Shown: positions 1 to 7,702 of the stretch, piece by piece
Layout of the letters: each line of letters opens with the position of its first letter
Position numbering within the stretch: the stretch's first letter is position 1
DNA from: an uncultured Sphingobacteriales bacterium
Lineage (GTDB): Bacteria; Bacteroidota; Bacteroidia; Chitinophagales; Chitinophagaceae
DNA: 16,049 nucleotides
Reading direction: 5' to 3'
Assembly: GCA_946479435.1 (NCBI GenBank)
Contig: CAMLFX010000079.1
Location: forward strand, 1 to 16,049
Position numbers and translations under genes: made by a program
The notes under the pieces: generated by a model
Seen by the model: only the letters and a program-made list of their open reading frames with translations
Told to the model about the DNA's origin: nothing
The model's database searches: none

Positions 1-1988
1 TATCTGCTGAACAGAAACTTAACCGCAATACTGCATTAGATCATCTACATGAATATTGGCTGGCTGGCAAATTTCCCCGGAATACAGAATACAACTATAG
101 AACGCCCATATTCATTGATAAGTATGATAATTTTTGTGCGGTAGGGTACCTCGTAAAAGCAACAGGTCATGAAGAAGTATCGCGCATGATATCATCAGCA
201 ACTAACTTGGCCTATGTACGCGAAATGCATTACCCTGAACTGGATAATTGGGCAAGGGAATATGGATTCACCAAAGACGAATTGGCTTGGATACAACCAG
301 CATATGGACCTCGCTATTCGCTCCATAATATTGGTTATGGTATTAATGGCAATGTTAAAGAATTTTTTGTAGATAGTATTTCTGATGTTTTATATGTTGG
401 GGGCGATTTCGTTACTGTTGATACCGGTCTGATTGTAAATAACATCGCCTATGTTACACAAACACCATCTGAGTATATATGGCATAATATGAAAGGAGGA
501 CTTAACGGTCCTGTGACAGCAATTTGCCAATACAATAACGATATTATTGTAGCAGGCTCATTTACAACAGCAGATGGCATTGCGGTTGATAACATTGCAA
601 AGTGGGACGGAACAGATTGGGCTCCCTTTGGATGTATAATAGGGATTATTAATGATCTTGTTGAATATAATAACGAATTATTTGCTTTAGGATATTTCGA
701 TATTTGCCAGGATGTCGCCAACGTGAATTTTGCAAAATGGGATGGCACTAAATGGACTGCAATACAAGGATTGAACGGTACACTAAATGTGGGGAAAGTT
801 ATAGATGGGAATTTATTTATTGGAGGTGCATTCCGCTACGGCACTAATATTGAAAATGCTATTAAATGGGATGGTGCACAGTTTGAAAATTTTAATAACA
901 GTGTAATAAATGAAGTTAATGATTTTGAATATTTTGATACATCGGTATATGTAGGTTGTAAATTGTCATCACTTGATACAACATTACTTCTGCGAAACTA
1001 TAATGGTACTTGGTTGCCGGTACTTAATATGCAGTATTTCAGTTCAAGTAATAACCTTAGCATTAATACATTAAACATTGATGGCAATAATTTGGTTGCA
1101 GCCGGAGATTTTAAGTTATTTTCAATGTACAGCATAATGAATTCCTTATCAGTACGTGCTGGTTATAGTGCTGATTGGTTTGGCGCAGATAGTGTGGTAA
1201 ACAAGATGGTATCATTTAATGGTAGGCTAATAGCAGGAGGTTCATTTACAGACGGTATCGGACGAAAAGGTGACCAAAACAATCTAAGTGCATATATAAC
1301 TACTCAACCTGCTTGCGATAGTAATGGTTCCATCGTAACGAGTGGCGCGTGGGGCGTTCCTCCATATAGGTATAAATGGTCAACAGGCGATACATTAAAG
1401 AGCCTATTCAATTTATTGCCGGGCAATTATCAATTAGAAATAAAAGATAGTGATTACAATATTTTTTCTCAATCAATTATCATTACCGGTGCCAATAAGA
1501 TTGATAGCATAGAATACGATAACAAAAGCCCATATAAATTTTTAATTGTTCACGGACCTGCTCCGGGTGCTATGTATTATATGGTGAATTGTTCTGATTT
1601 TTCTAGTATAATTAGCCAAGATAAGTACCCCATTTTCAATGTGAATAGAGATGGTGATTATGCGTTTATAGTCGATCAAAATGGTTGTATTGATACATCT
1701 GACTGTATTCATATAAAAATATTTCCCGACAATGTCGCAACGATCTTCAATAATGAGGTCAGCATCTATCCTAATCCTATGGATGATGTTTTGAATATTA
1801 GGACTGAGAAGTTTTTATTGAAACAAGTGGCTATTGTAGATGTAACTGGCAGAATTGTATTGAGTAAGCTAATTGATAGACAAAATAATATTCAGCTTAA
1901 TTCAAGCAGCCTTAGTAGCGGTTATTATACAGTAATTATTACCACAACTGATGGTAATAGCAAACAATACAAACTAATAAAAGAATAG
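1..1988 (+). CDS. T9SS-exported multidomain surface/secreted protein (5' partial)
   Basis: The reading frame is open from the left edge (first full codon at position 3), so the ATG at 186 is internal and the true start lies outside the window. The visible part is about 661 residues. Residues 1 to about 101 form a compact module with the strings FCAVGYL and LAWIQPAY, which I recognise only as resembling N-terminal regions of other Bacteroidota secreted proteins. About residues 120-420 hold degenerate repeats built around hydrophobic-GG-[DSA]-F and AKWDGT-W (for example GGDF, AGSF, GGAF, AGDF, GGSF), suggesting a beta-propeller-like fold. About residues 430-495 resemble a SprB repeat (YRYKWSTGD, then LLPGNYQLEIKD). 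The last ~78 residues are a type A T9SS sorting domain with the IYPNP box, a DVTGRIV strand and the ending YKLIKE. The protein should cross the outer membrane by type IX secretion and be released or anchored at the surface. The ligand or function is unknown. It converges on rimO with 8 nt between stops. Confidence 0.85.
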   Translation, partial: SAEQKLNRNTALDHLHEYWLAGKFPRNTEYNYRTPIFIDKYDNFCAVGYLVKATGHEEVSRMISSATNLAYVREMHYPELDNWAREYGFTKDELAWIQPAYGPRYSLHNIGYGINGNVKEFFVDSISDVLYVGGDFVTVDTGLIVNNIAYVTQTPSEYIWHNMKGGLNGPVTAICQYNNDIIVAGSFTTADGIAVDNIAKWDGTDWAPFGCIIGIINDLVEYNNELFALGYFDICQDVANVNFAKWDGTKWTAIQGLNGTLNVGKVIDGNLFIGGAFRYGTNIENAIKWDGAQFENFNNSVINEVNDFEYFDTSVYVGCKLSSLDTTLLLRNYNGTWLPVLNMQYFSSSNNLSINTLNIDGNNLVAAGDFKLFSMYSIMNSLSVRAGYSADWFGADSVVNKMVSFNGRLIAGGSFTDGIGRKGDQNNLSAYITTQPACDSNGSIVTSGAWGVPPYRYKWSTGDTLKSLFNLLPGNYQLEIKDSDYNIFSQSIIITGANKIDSIEYDNKSPYKFLIVHGPAPGAMYYMVNCSDFSSIISQDKYPIFNVNRDGDYAFIVDQNGCIDTSDCIHIKIFPDNVATIFNNEVSIYPNPMDDVLNIRTEKFLLKQVAIVDVTGRIVLSKLIDRQNNIQLNSSSLSSGYYTVIITTTDGNSKQYKLIKE

Positions 1989-1989
1989 C

Positions 1990-2012
1990 AGGTGAGTTAT
2001 ACCAGCTCACCT
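1990..2012. repeat. Inverted repeat at the convergent 3' ends (possible weak terminator)
   Basis: AGGTGAG at 1990-1996 is exactly complementary to CTCACCT at 2006-2012, separated by 9 nt. The right arm lies in the last codons of rimO and the left arm in the spacer before the T9SS gene's stop. There is no clean T-run directly after either arm; on the minus strand a T-rich stretch follows after about 9 nt. It may act as a hairpin stop for the convergent transcripts, but the stem is short and coding constraint could explain half of it. Confidence 0.3.
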
Positions 2013-3304
2013 TCCAGATCGTAATCATAAGCTTTGGTGATCTTTACGTTCACGAAATCTCCTACGGGTAATTTTTTATCAGTAGTTATGATCACTTCAT
2101 TATCTACCTCAACGCTATCAAACTCAGTGCGGGCCAGGTAACGGCCTGCTTCGAGTTTATCTACAAGTACTTTGTACTCTTTGCCTATTTTATCCTGGTT
2201 CTTTTCGTACGATATTTCTTGCTGCACTTCCATTATTTCCTGTGCACGTGCTTCTTTCTCTTCTGCTGATATATTGTCAATAAGGTCGTAAGCAGAAGTA
2301 TTCTCTTCATGCGAATAGGTAAATATACCTACACGGTCAAGGCGTACATCTTCAAGAAATTGTTTCAGTTGGTCTACATCATCCCTCGTTTCACCCGGGA
2401 AGCCGGCTATCAATGTGCTGCGTAAACAAATACCCGGTACTTTCTCGCGTATAGCTGCCACAAGGTCATATATCTCCTGGGTTTCCATCTGGCGCTTCAT
2501 AGCCTTCAGCATGTTGTTAGATATATGCTGAAGCGGCATGTCCAGGTAGTTGCAGATGTTATCACGTTCACGCATTACATCCAGTATCTCCAGAGGAAAT
2601 TTAGTAGGGTAGGCATAGTGCAAACGTATCCAGTGTAAACCCGGTACATCAGATAAGTGCTTCAGCAATTCACTTAGTGCACGTTTCTTATAAATATCAA
2701 GGCCATAGTAAGTAAGCTCTTGTGCTATTAGCATTACTTCTTTCACGCCCATGCTCACCAGCTTCCGAGCTTCAGCAACAACCTCTTCTATGGTTTTAGA
2801 TACGTGGTTACCGCGCATCAATGGGATAGCACAGAAAGAACAGGTACGGTTACAGCCTTCAGATATTTTAAGATATGCGTAGTGCTTAGGTGTAGCTAAT
2901 AGACGTTCACCAACCAGTTCTTGTTTATAGTCGGCATTGAATTGCTTCAATATCAAAGGCAATTCCATAGTACCAAACCACGCATCTACCTCCGGTATCT
3001 CGTTCATCAGGTCGTGGCGGTAACGCTCACTGAGGCAACCTGTGATATACACTTTGTCAAGCTTACCCTCGCGTTTCAGCTCTACTTGCTCCAGTATCGT
3101 GTTGACGCTTTCTTCTTTTGCTTTGTCTATAAAACCGCAAGTGTTTACTACTACTATATTATGGTCAAGTTTGCCACTTTCGTGTGCAACTTTTATTCCG
3201 TTTGCGTTCAACTGACCGCTCAGTACTTCACTATCTACCATGTTCTTGGAGCAACCAAGGGTTATGATATTTACTTTATCTCTGGTAAGTTTTTTCGTTT
3301 TCAC
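1997..3304 (-). CDS. rimO: Ribosomal protein S12 (uS12) methylthiotransferase RimO
   Basis: This radical-SAM enzyme adds a methylthio group to a conserved aspartate of ribosomal protein S12 in the cytoplasm, using two 4Fe-4S clusters. All expected pieces are visible in 435 residues. The N-terminal UPF0004 domain carries cluster ligands C18 (TLGCSKN), C56 (NTCGF) and C90 (TGCLSERY). The radical-SAM motif CNRTCSFC supplies C151, C155 and C158. A C-terminal TRAM domain spans about residues 370-435. The TLGCSKN and IPLMRGNHVSK strings fit RimO better than the related tRNA enzyme MiaB. The start is GTG (complement 3302-3304). An in-frame TGA directly precedes it, so no longer start is possible, and the next ATG (residue 22) would remove C18. 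It lies 26 nt after der on the same strand with no promoter seen between, so the two are probably co-transcribed. Confidence 0.95.
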   Translation of the reverse strand: MKTKKLTRDKVNIITLGCSKNMVDSEVLSGQLNANGIKVAHESGKLDHNIVVVNTCGFIDKAKEESVNTILEQVELKREGKLDKVYITGCLSERYRHDLMNEIPEVDAWFGTMELPLILKQFNADYKQELVGERLLATPKHYAYLKISEGCNRTCSFCAIPLMRGNHVSKTIEEVVAEARKLVSMGVKEVMLIAQELTYYGLDIYKKRALSELLKHLSDVPGLHWIRLHYAYPTKFPLEILDVMRERDNICNYLDMPLQHISNNMLKAMKRQMETQEIYDLVAAIREKVPGICLRSTLIAGFPGETRDDVDQLKQFLEDVRLDRVGIFTYSHEENTSAYDLIDNISAEEKEARAQEIMEVQQEISYEKNQDKIGKEYKVLVDKLEAGRYLARTEFDSVEVDNEVIITTDKKLPVGDFVNVKITKAYDYDLEGELV

Positions 3305-3330
3305 TCAATCGAATATTTAATTAGCTCCAA

Positions 3331-4818
3331 TTATTTTTTACGAAGGAATATACGGATAGGTACGCCACTAAAATTGAAGTGGCTGCGTAATTTATTCTCA
3401 AGAAAATTCTTGTAAGGTGTCTTAATAGCATCGGGGTGGTTAGCGAAGAATGCAAACGATGGCACGACTGTCGGCACCTGGTTTACAAATTTTATTTTCA
3501 CCGAATGGCCGCGCATCATTGGTGGTGCAAAGCGTTGTATTTCTTTCAGCATTATTTCGTTCAGTGTTGAAGTACGTATACGCCTTCTGCGGTTATCATA
3601 CACATCCAGTGCTTTTTCCATCGCCTGGAATATCCTTGTTTTTTCTTCTGCCGATATGAATATCACAGGTACATCAGTAAACGGTGCAAACTTTTGTTTC
3701 AGGGCTTTTTCATAATCGCGTGCAGTATTTGTTTCCTTATTCTGTACCAGGTCCCATTTGTTCACCAGTACAACTATGCCTTTACCCTTACGTGCTGCAA
3801 GGCTGAATATGCTTACATCTTGCGCAGTTACGCCCACCGATGCATCTATAAGCAGCATACATACGTCTGCTTCATCCATAGCACGTATGGCACGTATTAC
3901 CGAATAGAACTCAAGGTTCTCATGTACATTTTTCTTTTTACGGATACCTGCTGTATCTATCAGCATGAATTCTTTACCAAATTGCTGGTAGTAAGTGTGT
4001 ATGGTATCGCGGGTAGTACCTGCAACGTTCGATACGATCGTTCTTTCCTGGCCTACTAATGCATTCAACAGGGTTGACTTACCGGCATTAGGTTGCCCGA
4101 TAATAGCAAACTTTGGTATCTCATCATCTTCCACTATTTCATCACCCTCATACTCTTCTTCTTCAAAGTCAGCAGCCTCATTACCTTCTTCCATATCCTG
4201 GTAGTCAAGTTCAACACTTTCTGCTTCCAGGTCCTGGATAATTTCTTCTTCTTCTTCCTCTTTTTGTATTTCTTTTTGTGCCTTAGGTTTCTTTTTCTTT
4301 CTTACTACTATCTGGTGTTCATCGGTAATGTGATCAGTTACTTCGTCCAGCAACTCACCGGTACCGCTACCTGAAATAGACGAGATAAAGAATGTATTGT
4401 CGAAACCGAGAGAATAAAATTCAGTAGCCTCTAGTGCGCGGGTTGAATTATCAACCTTGTTTACAACCAGCAAAACAGGTTTTGTGCTGCGGCGCAGTAA
4501 ATGTGCCATATCATCATCCTGGTCGGTAATACCTGTTGCCGTATCAACCACAAACATTACAAGATCAGCTTCATCCAAAGCTATTTGTACCTGCTTTTTT
4601 ATTTCTTTTTCAAAAACATCGTCTGTTCTTGAAACAAAACCACCCGTATCTATTACGTTGAATGTTTTACCATTCCAGTTAGCAACACCATACTGTCGAT
4701 CGCGCGTTACGCCGCTTATATCATCAACAATAGCTTTACGTTGTTCCAGCAACCTGTTGAATAAGGTCGATTTCCCCACGTTAGGCCTTCCTACGATCGC
4801 TACAGTAAATCCCGCCAT
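3331..4818 (-). CDS. der: Ribosome-assembly GTPase Der (EngA)
   Basis: Der is a tandem GTPase that acts in 50S ribosomal subunit assembly. The first G domain has GRPNVGKS (10-17), T38 in switch I, DTGG (57-60) and NKVD (120-123). The second has GQPNAGKS (241-248), DTAG and NKWD, followed by the KH-like C-terminal domain that ends in IRIFLRKK. Between the two G domains, about residues 173-233, is a long low-complexity linker: first lysine-rich, then strongly acidic, including six consecutive glutamates at 187-192. At 495 residues the protein is longer than the roughly 435-440 I expect for a Bacteroidota Der, and the linker explains the excess. The start is ATG at complement 4816-4818, and a TAnnTTTG box lies 17 nt upstream. 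It is the first gene of der-rimO and is divergent from the TPR-tilS unit. Confidence 0.96.
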   Translation of the reverse strand: MAGFTVAIVGRPNVGKSTLFNRLLEQRKAIVDDISGVTRDRQYGVANWNGKTFNVIDTGGFVSRTDDVFEKEIKKQVQIALDEADLVMFVVDTATGITDQDDDMAHLLRRSTKPVLLVVNKVDNSTRALEATEFYSLGFDNTFFISSISGSGTGELLDEVTDHITDEHQIVVRKKKKPKAQKEIQKEEEEEEIIQDLEAESVELDYQDMEEGNEAADFEEEEYEGDEIVEDDEIPKFAIIGQPNAGKSTLLNALVGQERTIVSNVAGTTRDTIHTYYQQFGKEFMLIDTAGIRKKKNVHENLEFYSVIRAIRAMDEADVCMLLIDASVGVTAQDVSIFSLAARKGKGIVVLVNKWDLVQNKETNTARDYEKALKQKFAPFTDVPVIFISAEEKTRIFQAMEKALDVYDNRRRRIRTSTLNEIMLKEIQRFAPPMMRGHSVKIKFVNQVPTVVPSFAFFANHPDAIKTPYKNFLENKLRSHFNFSGVPIRIFLRKK

Positions 4819-4835
4819 AATTTTGAATTAGTGCG

Positions 4836-4843
4836 CAAAGGTA
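4836..4843 (-). promoter_or_regulatory. Bacteroidota -7 promoter box for der-rimO
   Basis: The minus strand reads TACCTTTG, a match to the Bacteroidota primary-sigma -7 consensus TAnnTTTG, 17 nt before the der ATG. Transcription would start about 14 nt before the start codon. No good -33 TTG element is seen at the usual distance, so the call rests on one box and its position. Confidence 0.55.
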
Positions 4844-4909
4844 CGTATAATATAGCTGGTTTCGGGTATATATGTTGCAAAAACTATCATAAGTTTAGCC
4901 TATCATCAA

Positions 4910-4917
4910 TACTTTTG
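4910..4917 (+). promoter_or_regulatory. Bacteroidota -7 promoter box for the TPR-tilS unit
   Basis: TACTTTTG matches TAnnTTTG. Only four bases (CAGC) separate it from the ATG at 4922. With the usual box-to-start distance, the transcript would begin at or next to the A of the ATG, so the mRNA would have essentially no 5' leader. A matching -33 element is not obvious. Confidence 0.5.
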
Positions 4918-4921
4918 CAGC

Positions 4922-5236
4922 ATGAACGAAAGGATAGAAAAGCTACTCACTTTTTTAGCTCAATCGCCCGATGATTGTTTTTTGAACCATGCATTGGCAC
5001 TGGAGTATATAAAGCTGGGTGATGATGCGGAAGCAAGGAAGCTTTTCGAAAAGAACCTGCAGGTTGATGAAAAGTATGTGGCTACTTACTATCATATCGG
5101 CAAACTACTGGAAAGGGTTAGTGAGCAAGATGCTGCAATAAGTGTTTATGAAAAAGGCATGCAAATAGCCAAAACAGCTAACGATATGCATAGCTATAAC
5201 GAATTACAAGGAGCTTACGAAGACCTGGTTTACTGA
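4922..5236 (+). CDS. Small TPR-repeat protein upstream of tilS
   Basis: This is a 104-residue cytoplasmic protein with no signal peptide or membrane segment. Two tetratricopeptide-type helical pairs are visible, at about residues 18-52 (LALEYIKLGDDAEARKLFEK) and about 53-86 (TYYHIGKLLERVSEQDAAIS, then VYEKGM). They keep the usual small and aromatic TPR positions. TPR proteins of this kind normally bind another protein, and no enzymatic motif is present. Its TGA stop overlaps the tilS ATG by one base (TGATG at 5234-5238), so tilS is probably translated by re-initiation after this gene. That coupling suggests a role linked to tRNA modification, but the sequence does not show one. The start codon sits only four bases behind a -7 promoter box. 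Confidence 0.8.
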   Translation: MNERIEKLLTFLAQSPDDCFLNHALALEYIKLGDDAEARKLFEKNLQVDEKYVATYYHIGKLLERVSEQDAAISVYEKGMQIAKTANDMHSYNELQGAYEDLVY

Positions 5237-6576
5237 TGCAATTACTGGATAGTTTTAAACATAACTGGAAAAAGGAGCAATTTGCTGCAGCTGATTCAAC
5301 TGTATTATTGGCTGTAAGCGGTGGTGTCGACTCCATGGTAATGGCCGATCTGTTTTTACAGGCAGGTATATCAATTGCATTGGCGCATTGCAACTACCAA
5401 TTAAGAGGAAACGATTCTGAACTGGATGAACAATTGGTAACGGAATGGGCTGAAGCTAATAATGTCCGTTTACATACCATCCGCTTCAATACCAAGCAAA
5501 AGTGTGAAGAATGGAAGAAAGGCGTTCAGGAAACTGCGAGGATACTGAGATACGAATGGCTGGATGCTATAAGAACTGAATTTGGCTATTCAAAACTGGC
5601 TACTGCGCACCATGCTAACGATAATGCTGAGACATTGTTGATGAACCTTTTTAAAGGCACAGGTATTGCAGGTATGCATGGCATCCGCAAAAAGAATGGC
5701 AGTATTATACGTCCATTATTGTTTGCTACACGCAACCAGATCGCCGAATACGCTGCAAGTAATAATGTTGCTTATCGTACAGATGTATCGAATAATACCG
5801 ATGACTATCTGCGTAATGCAGTAAGGCATCGGTTAGTACCTGCTGCTGAAAATTTATTTCCCGATGCGGTTGTAAAGGTGAACGAAACAATACACAGGCT
5901 CACACAGGTAGAAGAAATATATCGAAATGCTATAGAGCAACAACGAAAAAAATTGGTGGAGCAACGTGGTGCTGATTATTACATACCCATATTAAAACTG
6001 CAAAAATTATCACCGCTCGAAACACTTTGCTATGAGCTGTTTCTGCCATTTGGCTTTACCGCAGATCAATTACCCGAAATACTAAAACTACTTTCTGCCG
6101 ATAGTGGCAAGTATATTTTATCAACTACACATCGCCTTATCCGCAATCGCAATTTTATAGTTGCTACATCCAATCAGCCTGTCGATACCGATATTATACA
6201 AATTGAAGGTTTTCCATGTTCCGTAGAAACGACTCATGGTCATTTTCATTTTACCTTGGTCGATGTACCGGAGAAAATACCCACCGATGCTAACATCGCT
6301 TTCATCGATATAAAACGAATCAGCTTTCCGCTATTGCTACGTAAATGGAGTATTGGTGATTATTTCTATCCCTTAGGGATGGGGCTGAAAAAGAAGAAGA
6401 TCAGCAAGTACTTTAAAGATCAAAAGTTTGCCCTCCAGGAAAAAGAAAGGGTATGGATATTGGAATGCGAGAGCCGCATAGCATGGGTTGTCGGCCACCG
6501 TTTGGATGAACGTTTTAAAATAACACCCGGCACATCGCAAGCTGTACGTATAGACTATCGGCCTGTTAAAAATTAA
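5236..6576 (+). CDS. tilS: tRNA(Ile)-lysidine synthase TilS
   Basis: TilS is an ATP-dependent enzyme that converts C34 of the CAU-anticodon tRNA-Ile to lysidine. This switches the tRNA from methionine to isoleucine decoding, and the enzyme is normally essential. The N-terminal PP-loop ATP-binding motif is SGGVDS (28-33). It is followed by HCNYQLRG (51-58) and the family signature TAHHANDNAETLL (123-135). The middle of the protein holds the substrate-binding region, and from about residue 370 the TilS C-terminal domain is recognisable (LLRKWSIGDYFYPLGM, then KKKKISKYFKD). The length of 446 residues is normal. It begins inside the stop codon of the TPR gene. Its last 11 nt overlap the end of the convergent rhomboid gene, so no separate terminator fits between them. 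Confidence 0.95.
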   Translation: MQLLDSFKHNWKKEQFAAADSTVLLAVSGGVDSMVMADLFLQAGISIALAHCNYQLRGNDSELDEQLVTEWAEANNVRLHTIRFNTKQKCEEWKKGVQETARILRYEWLDAIRTEFGYSKLATAHHANDNAETLLMNLFKGTGIAGMHGIRKKNGSIIRPLLFATRNQIAEYAASNNVAYRTDVSNNTDDYLRNAVRHRLVPAAENLFPDAVVKVNETIHRLTQVEEIYRNAIEQQRKKLVEQRGADYYIPILKLQKLSPLETLCYELFLPFGFTADQLPEILKLLSADSGKYILSTTHRLIRNRNFIVATSNQPVDTDIIQIEGFPCSVETTHGHFHFTLVDVPEKIPTDANIAFIDIKRISFPLLLRKWSIGDYFYPLGMGLKKKKISKYFKDQKFALQEKERVWILECESRIAWVVGHRLDERFKITPGTSQAVRIDYRPVKN

Positions 6577-7177
6577 AGTGCGGGTTTACTAGTTGCTGGA
6601 AGAATATTTGTCCGTGTGTAGGATCAAATATCAAAGTGAATATAAACCCGAATACTGCGCCCCAGAAGTGAGCATCATGGTTCACATAATCGCCACCTTT
6701 GCGCGACATGTAAGCTGAATAGGCCAGGTAACCTACACCAGCTAATATGCCCGGTATAGGTATGAACCACACATAAATTGTTTCCCAGGGTGCGAAGTAC
6801 ACAAATGCAAAAAGTACAGCCGCAACACCACCTGATGCTCCCAACGAGCGGAAATAACCATTATTACGGTTCTTTACAAAAGAGGGTAGTGAAGCTGCCA
6901 CAATACCAGCCAGGTACAGCACAATGAATAGCATTGGGTGCCCTATTTCTGTATAGAACATTTCAACCACACGCCCGAAGAAATAAAGTGTCAGCATGTT
7001 AAATATCAGGTGCGTCCAATCAGCATGTATAAAGCCTGAGGTAAGTAGCCTGTAATATTCACTCGGGCTATCCATACGTTTTGGCCAAAGTATGAGCTTG
7101 TTGTAGGTTAATTCGTTGCTGAATGTATATATGGAAATGGCTGCTGTAATAATTATAATAATAAGTGTATATGACAT
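6566..7177 (-). CDS. Rhomboid-family intramembrane serine protease
   Basis: This is a 203-residue polytopic membrane protein with about six hydrophobic segments, as in the basic bacterial rhomboid core. The catalytic serine is S115 in LGASGG (the GxSG motif) and the catalytic histidine is H170 in DAHFWGAVFG. The conserved H56-x3-N60 pair (HLIFN) that supports the oxyanion site is also present. Thus both active-site residues are intact and the protein should be a working protease that cuts membrane proteins within or near the bilayer. Substrates cannot be predicted. The start is ATG at complement 7175-7177, with a GAGAAG stretch just upstream as a possible ribosome-binding site. It lies 39 nt downstream of rlmH on the same strand, with no TAnnTTTG box between, so it probably shares the rlmH transcript. 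Confidence 0.92.
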   Translation of the reverse strand: MSYTLIIIIITAAISIYTFSNELTYNKLILWPKRMDSPSEYYRLLTSGFIHADWTHLIFNMLTLYFFGRVVEMFYTEIGHPMLFIVLYLAGIVAASLPSFVKNRNNGYFRSLGASGGVAAVLFAFVYFAPWETIYVWFIPIPGILAGVGYLAYSAYMSRKGGDYVNHDAHFWGAVFGFIFTLIFDPTHGQIFFQQLVNPHFNF

Positions 7178-7216
7178 AATAAAGTGCTTCTCTTTTAAAA
7201 AAAACGAATGTAGGAT

Positions 7217-7690
7217 TTATGAATGATGATATGGTGAATTGTTCAGTATGCTGAATGCACGATAAACCTGTTCTGCCAATATCAGCCGCACCATTTGGTG
7301 CGGGAATACTAATGGAGACAAAGACCATACCTGTTTAGCGTGTTTACGCACATTATCTGTTACACCAAATGCTCCACCTATCAGTAATACCAGTGTTTTT
7401 GTACCCATGTTCATTAATTGTTGAAACTGCTGCGACCATTGTATCGAGTTCAGTTGCTTACCACGTTCATCCAGTAGTATCAGGTAATGATTGCTTTGCA
7501 ATTTTTTCAAAATGAGTTCTTCTTCTTGCAACTTAGTTTTTTCTATATCAGTTGTTGCCGCTTTTTTGGGTAGCTGCAATATTACAAGCTCAATGTTATT
7601 GTATGGCCTTATTTTCTGAAAATAGTACGCTAATCCATCTGCAATAAATGGTTCATTTTCTTTACCAACCGACCATATCTCAATATTCAT
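7217..7690 (-). CDS. rlmH: 23S rRNA pseudouridine-1915 N3-methyltransferase RlmH
   Basis: RlmH is a SPOUT-class methyltransferase that uses S-adenosylmethionine to methylate N3 of the pseudouridine at position 1915 (E. coli numbering) in helix 69 of 23S rRNA. Visible motifs are LDERG (73-77), the SAM-binding knot loop IGGAFG (104-109), HQMVR (131-135), AEQVYRA, and the diagnostic C-terminal PYHHS (153-157). The frame could start at 7714, but I choose ATG at complement 7688-7690. It gives the family N-terminus MNIEIWSVGK and a normal length of 157 residues, and the longer form would run through the -7 promoter box at 7695-7702. With this start the mRNA is probably leaderless. The rhomboid gene follows 39 nt downstream. 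Confidence 0.94.
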   Translation of the reverse strand: MNIEIWSVGKENEPFIADGLAYYFQKIRPYNNIELVILQLPKKAATTDIEKTKLQEEELILKKLQSNHYLILLDERGKQLNSIQWSQQFQQLMNMGTKTLVLLIGGAFGVTDNVRKHAKQVWSLSPLVFPHQMVRLILAEQVYRAFSILNNSPYHHS

Positions 7691-7694
7691 TGTG

Positions 7695-7702
7695 CAAAGA
7701 TA
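7695..7702 (-). promoter_or_regulatory. Bacteroidota -7 promoter box for rlmH-rhomboid
   Basis: The minus strand reads TATCTTTG, a perfect TAnnTTTG match, with a -33-like GTTTT 19 nt upstream inside the loop of the 7703-7736 hairpin. Four bases (CACA) separate the box from the rlmH ATG at 7690, so transcription should begin at or beside the start codon. The box directly abuts the terminator hairpin of the upstream gene. Confidence 0.65.

Noticed and set aside
2921..3415. A 164-codon open frame on the plus strand
   Set aside because: It lies opposite rimO and the end of der, both certain genes. Its translation is low-complexity and aromatic with no family resemblance.
3694..4374. Several 90-120 codon plus-strand frames
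   Set aside because: They are antisense shadows of der. The F- and S-rich translation reflects the glutamate- and lysine-rich linker read backwards.
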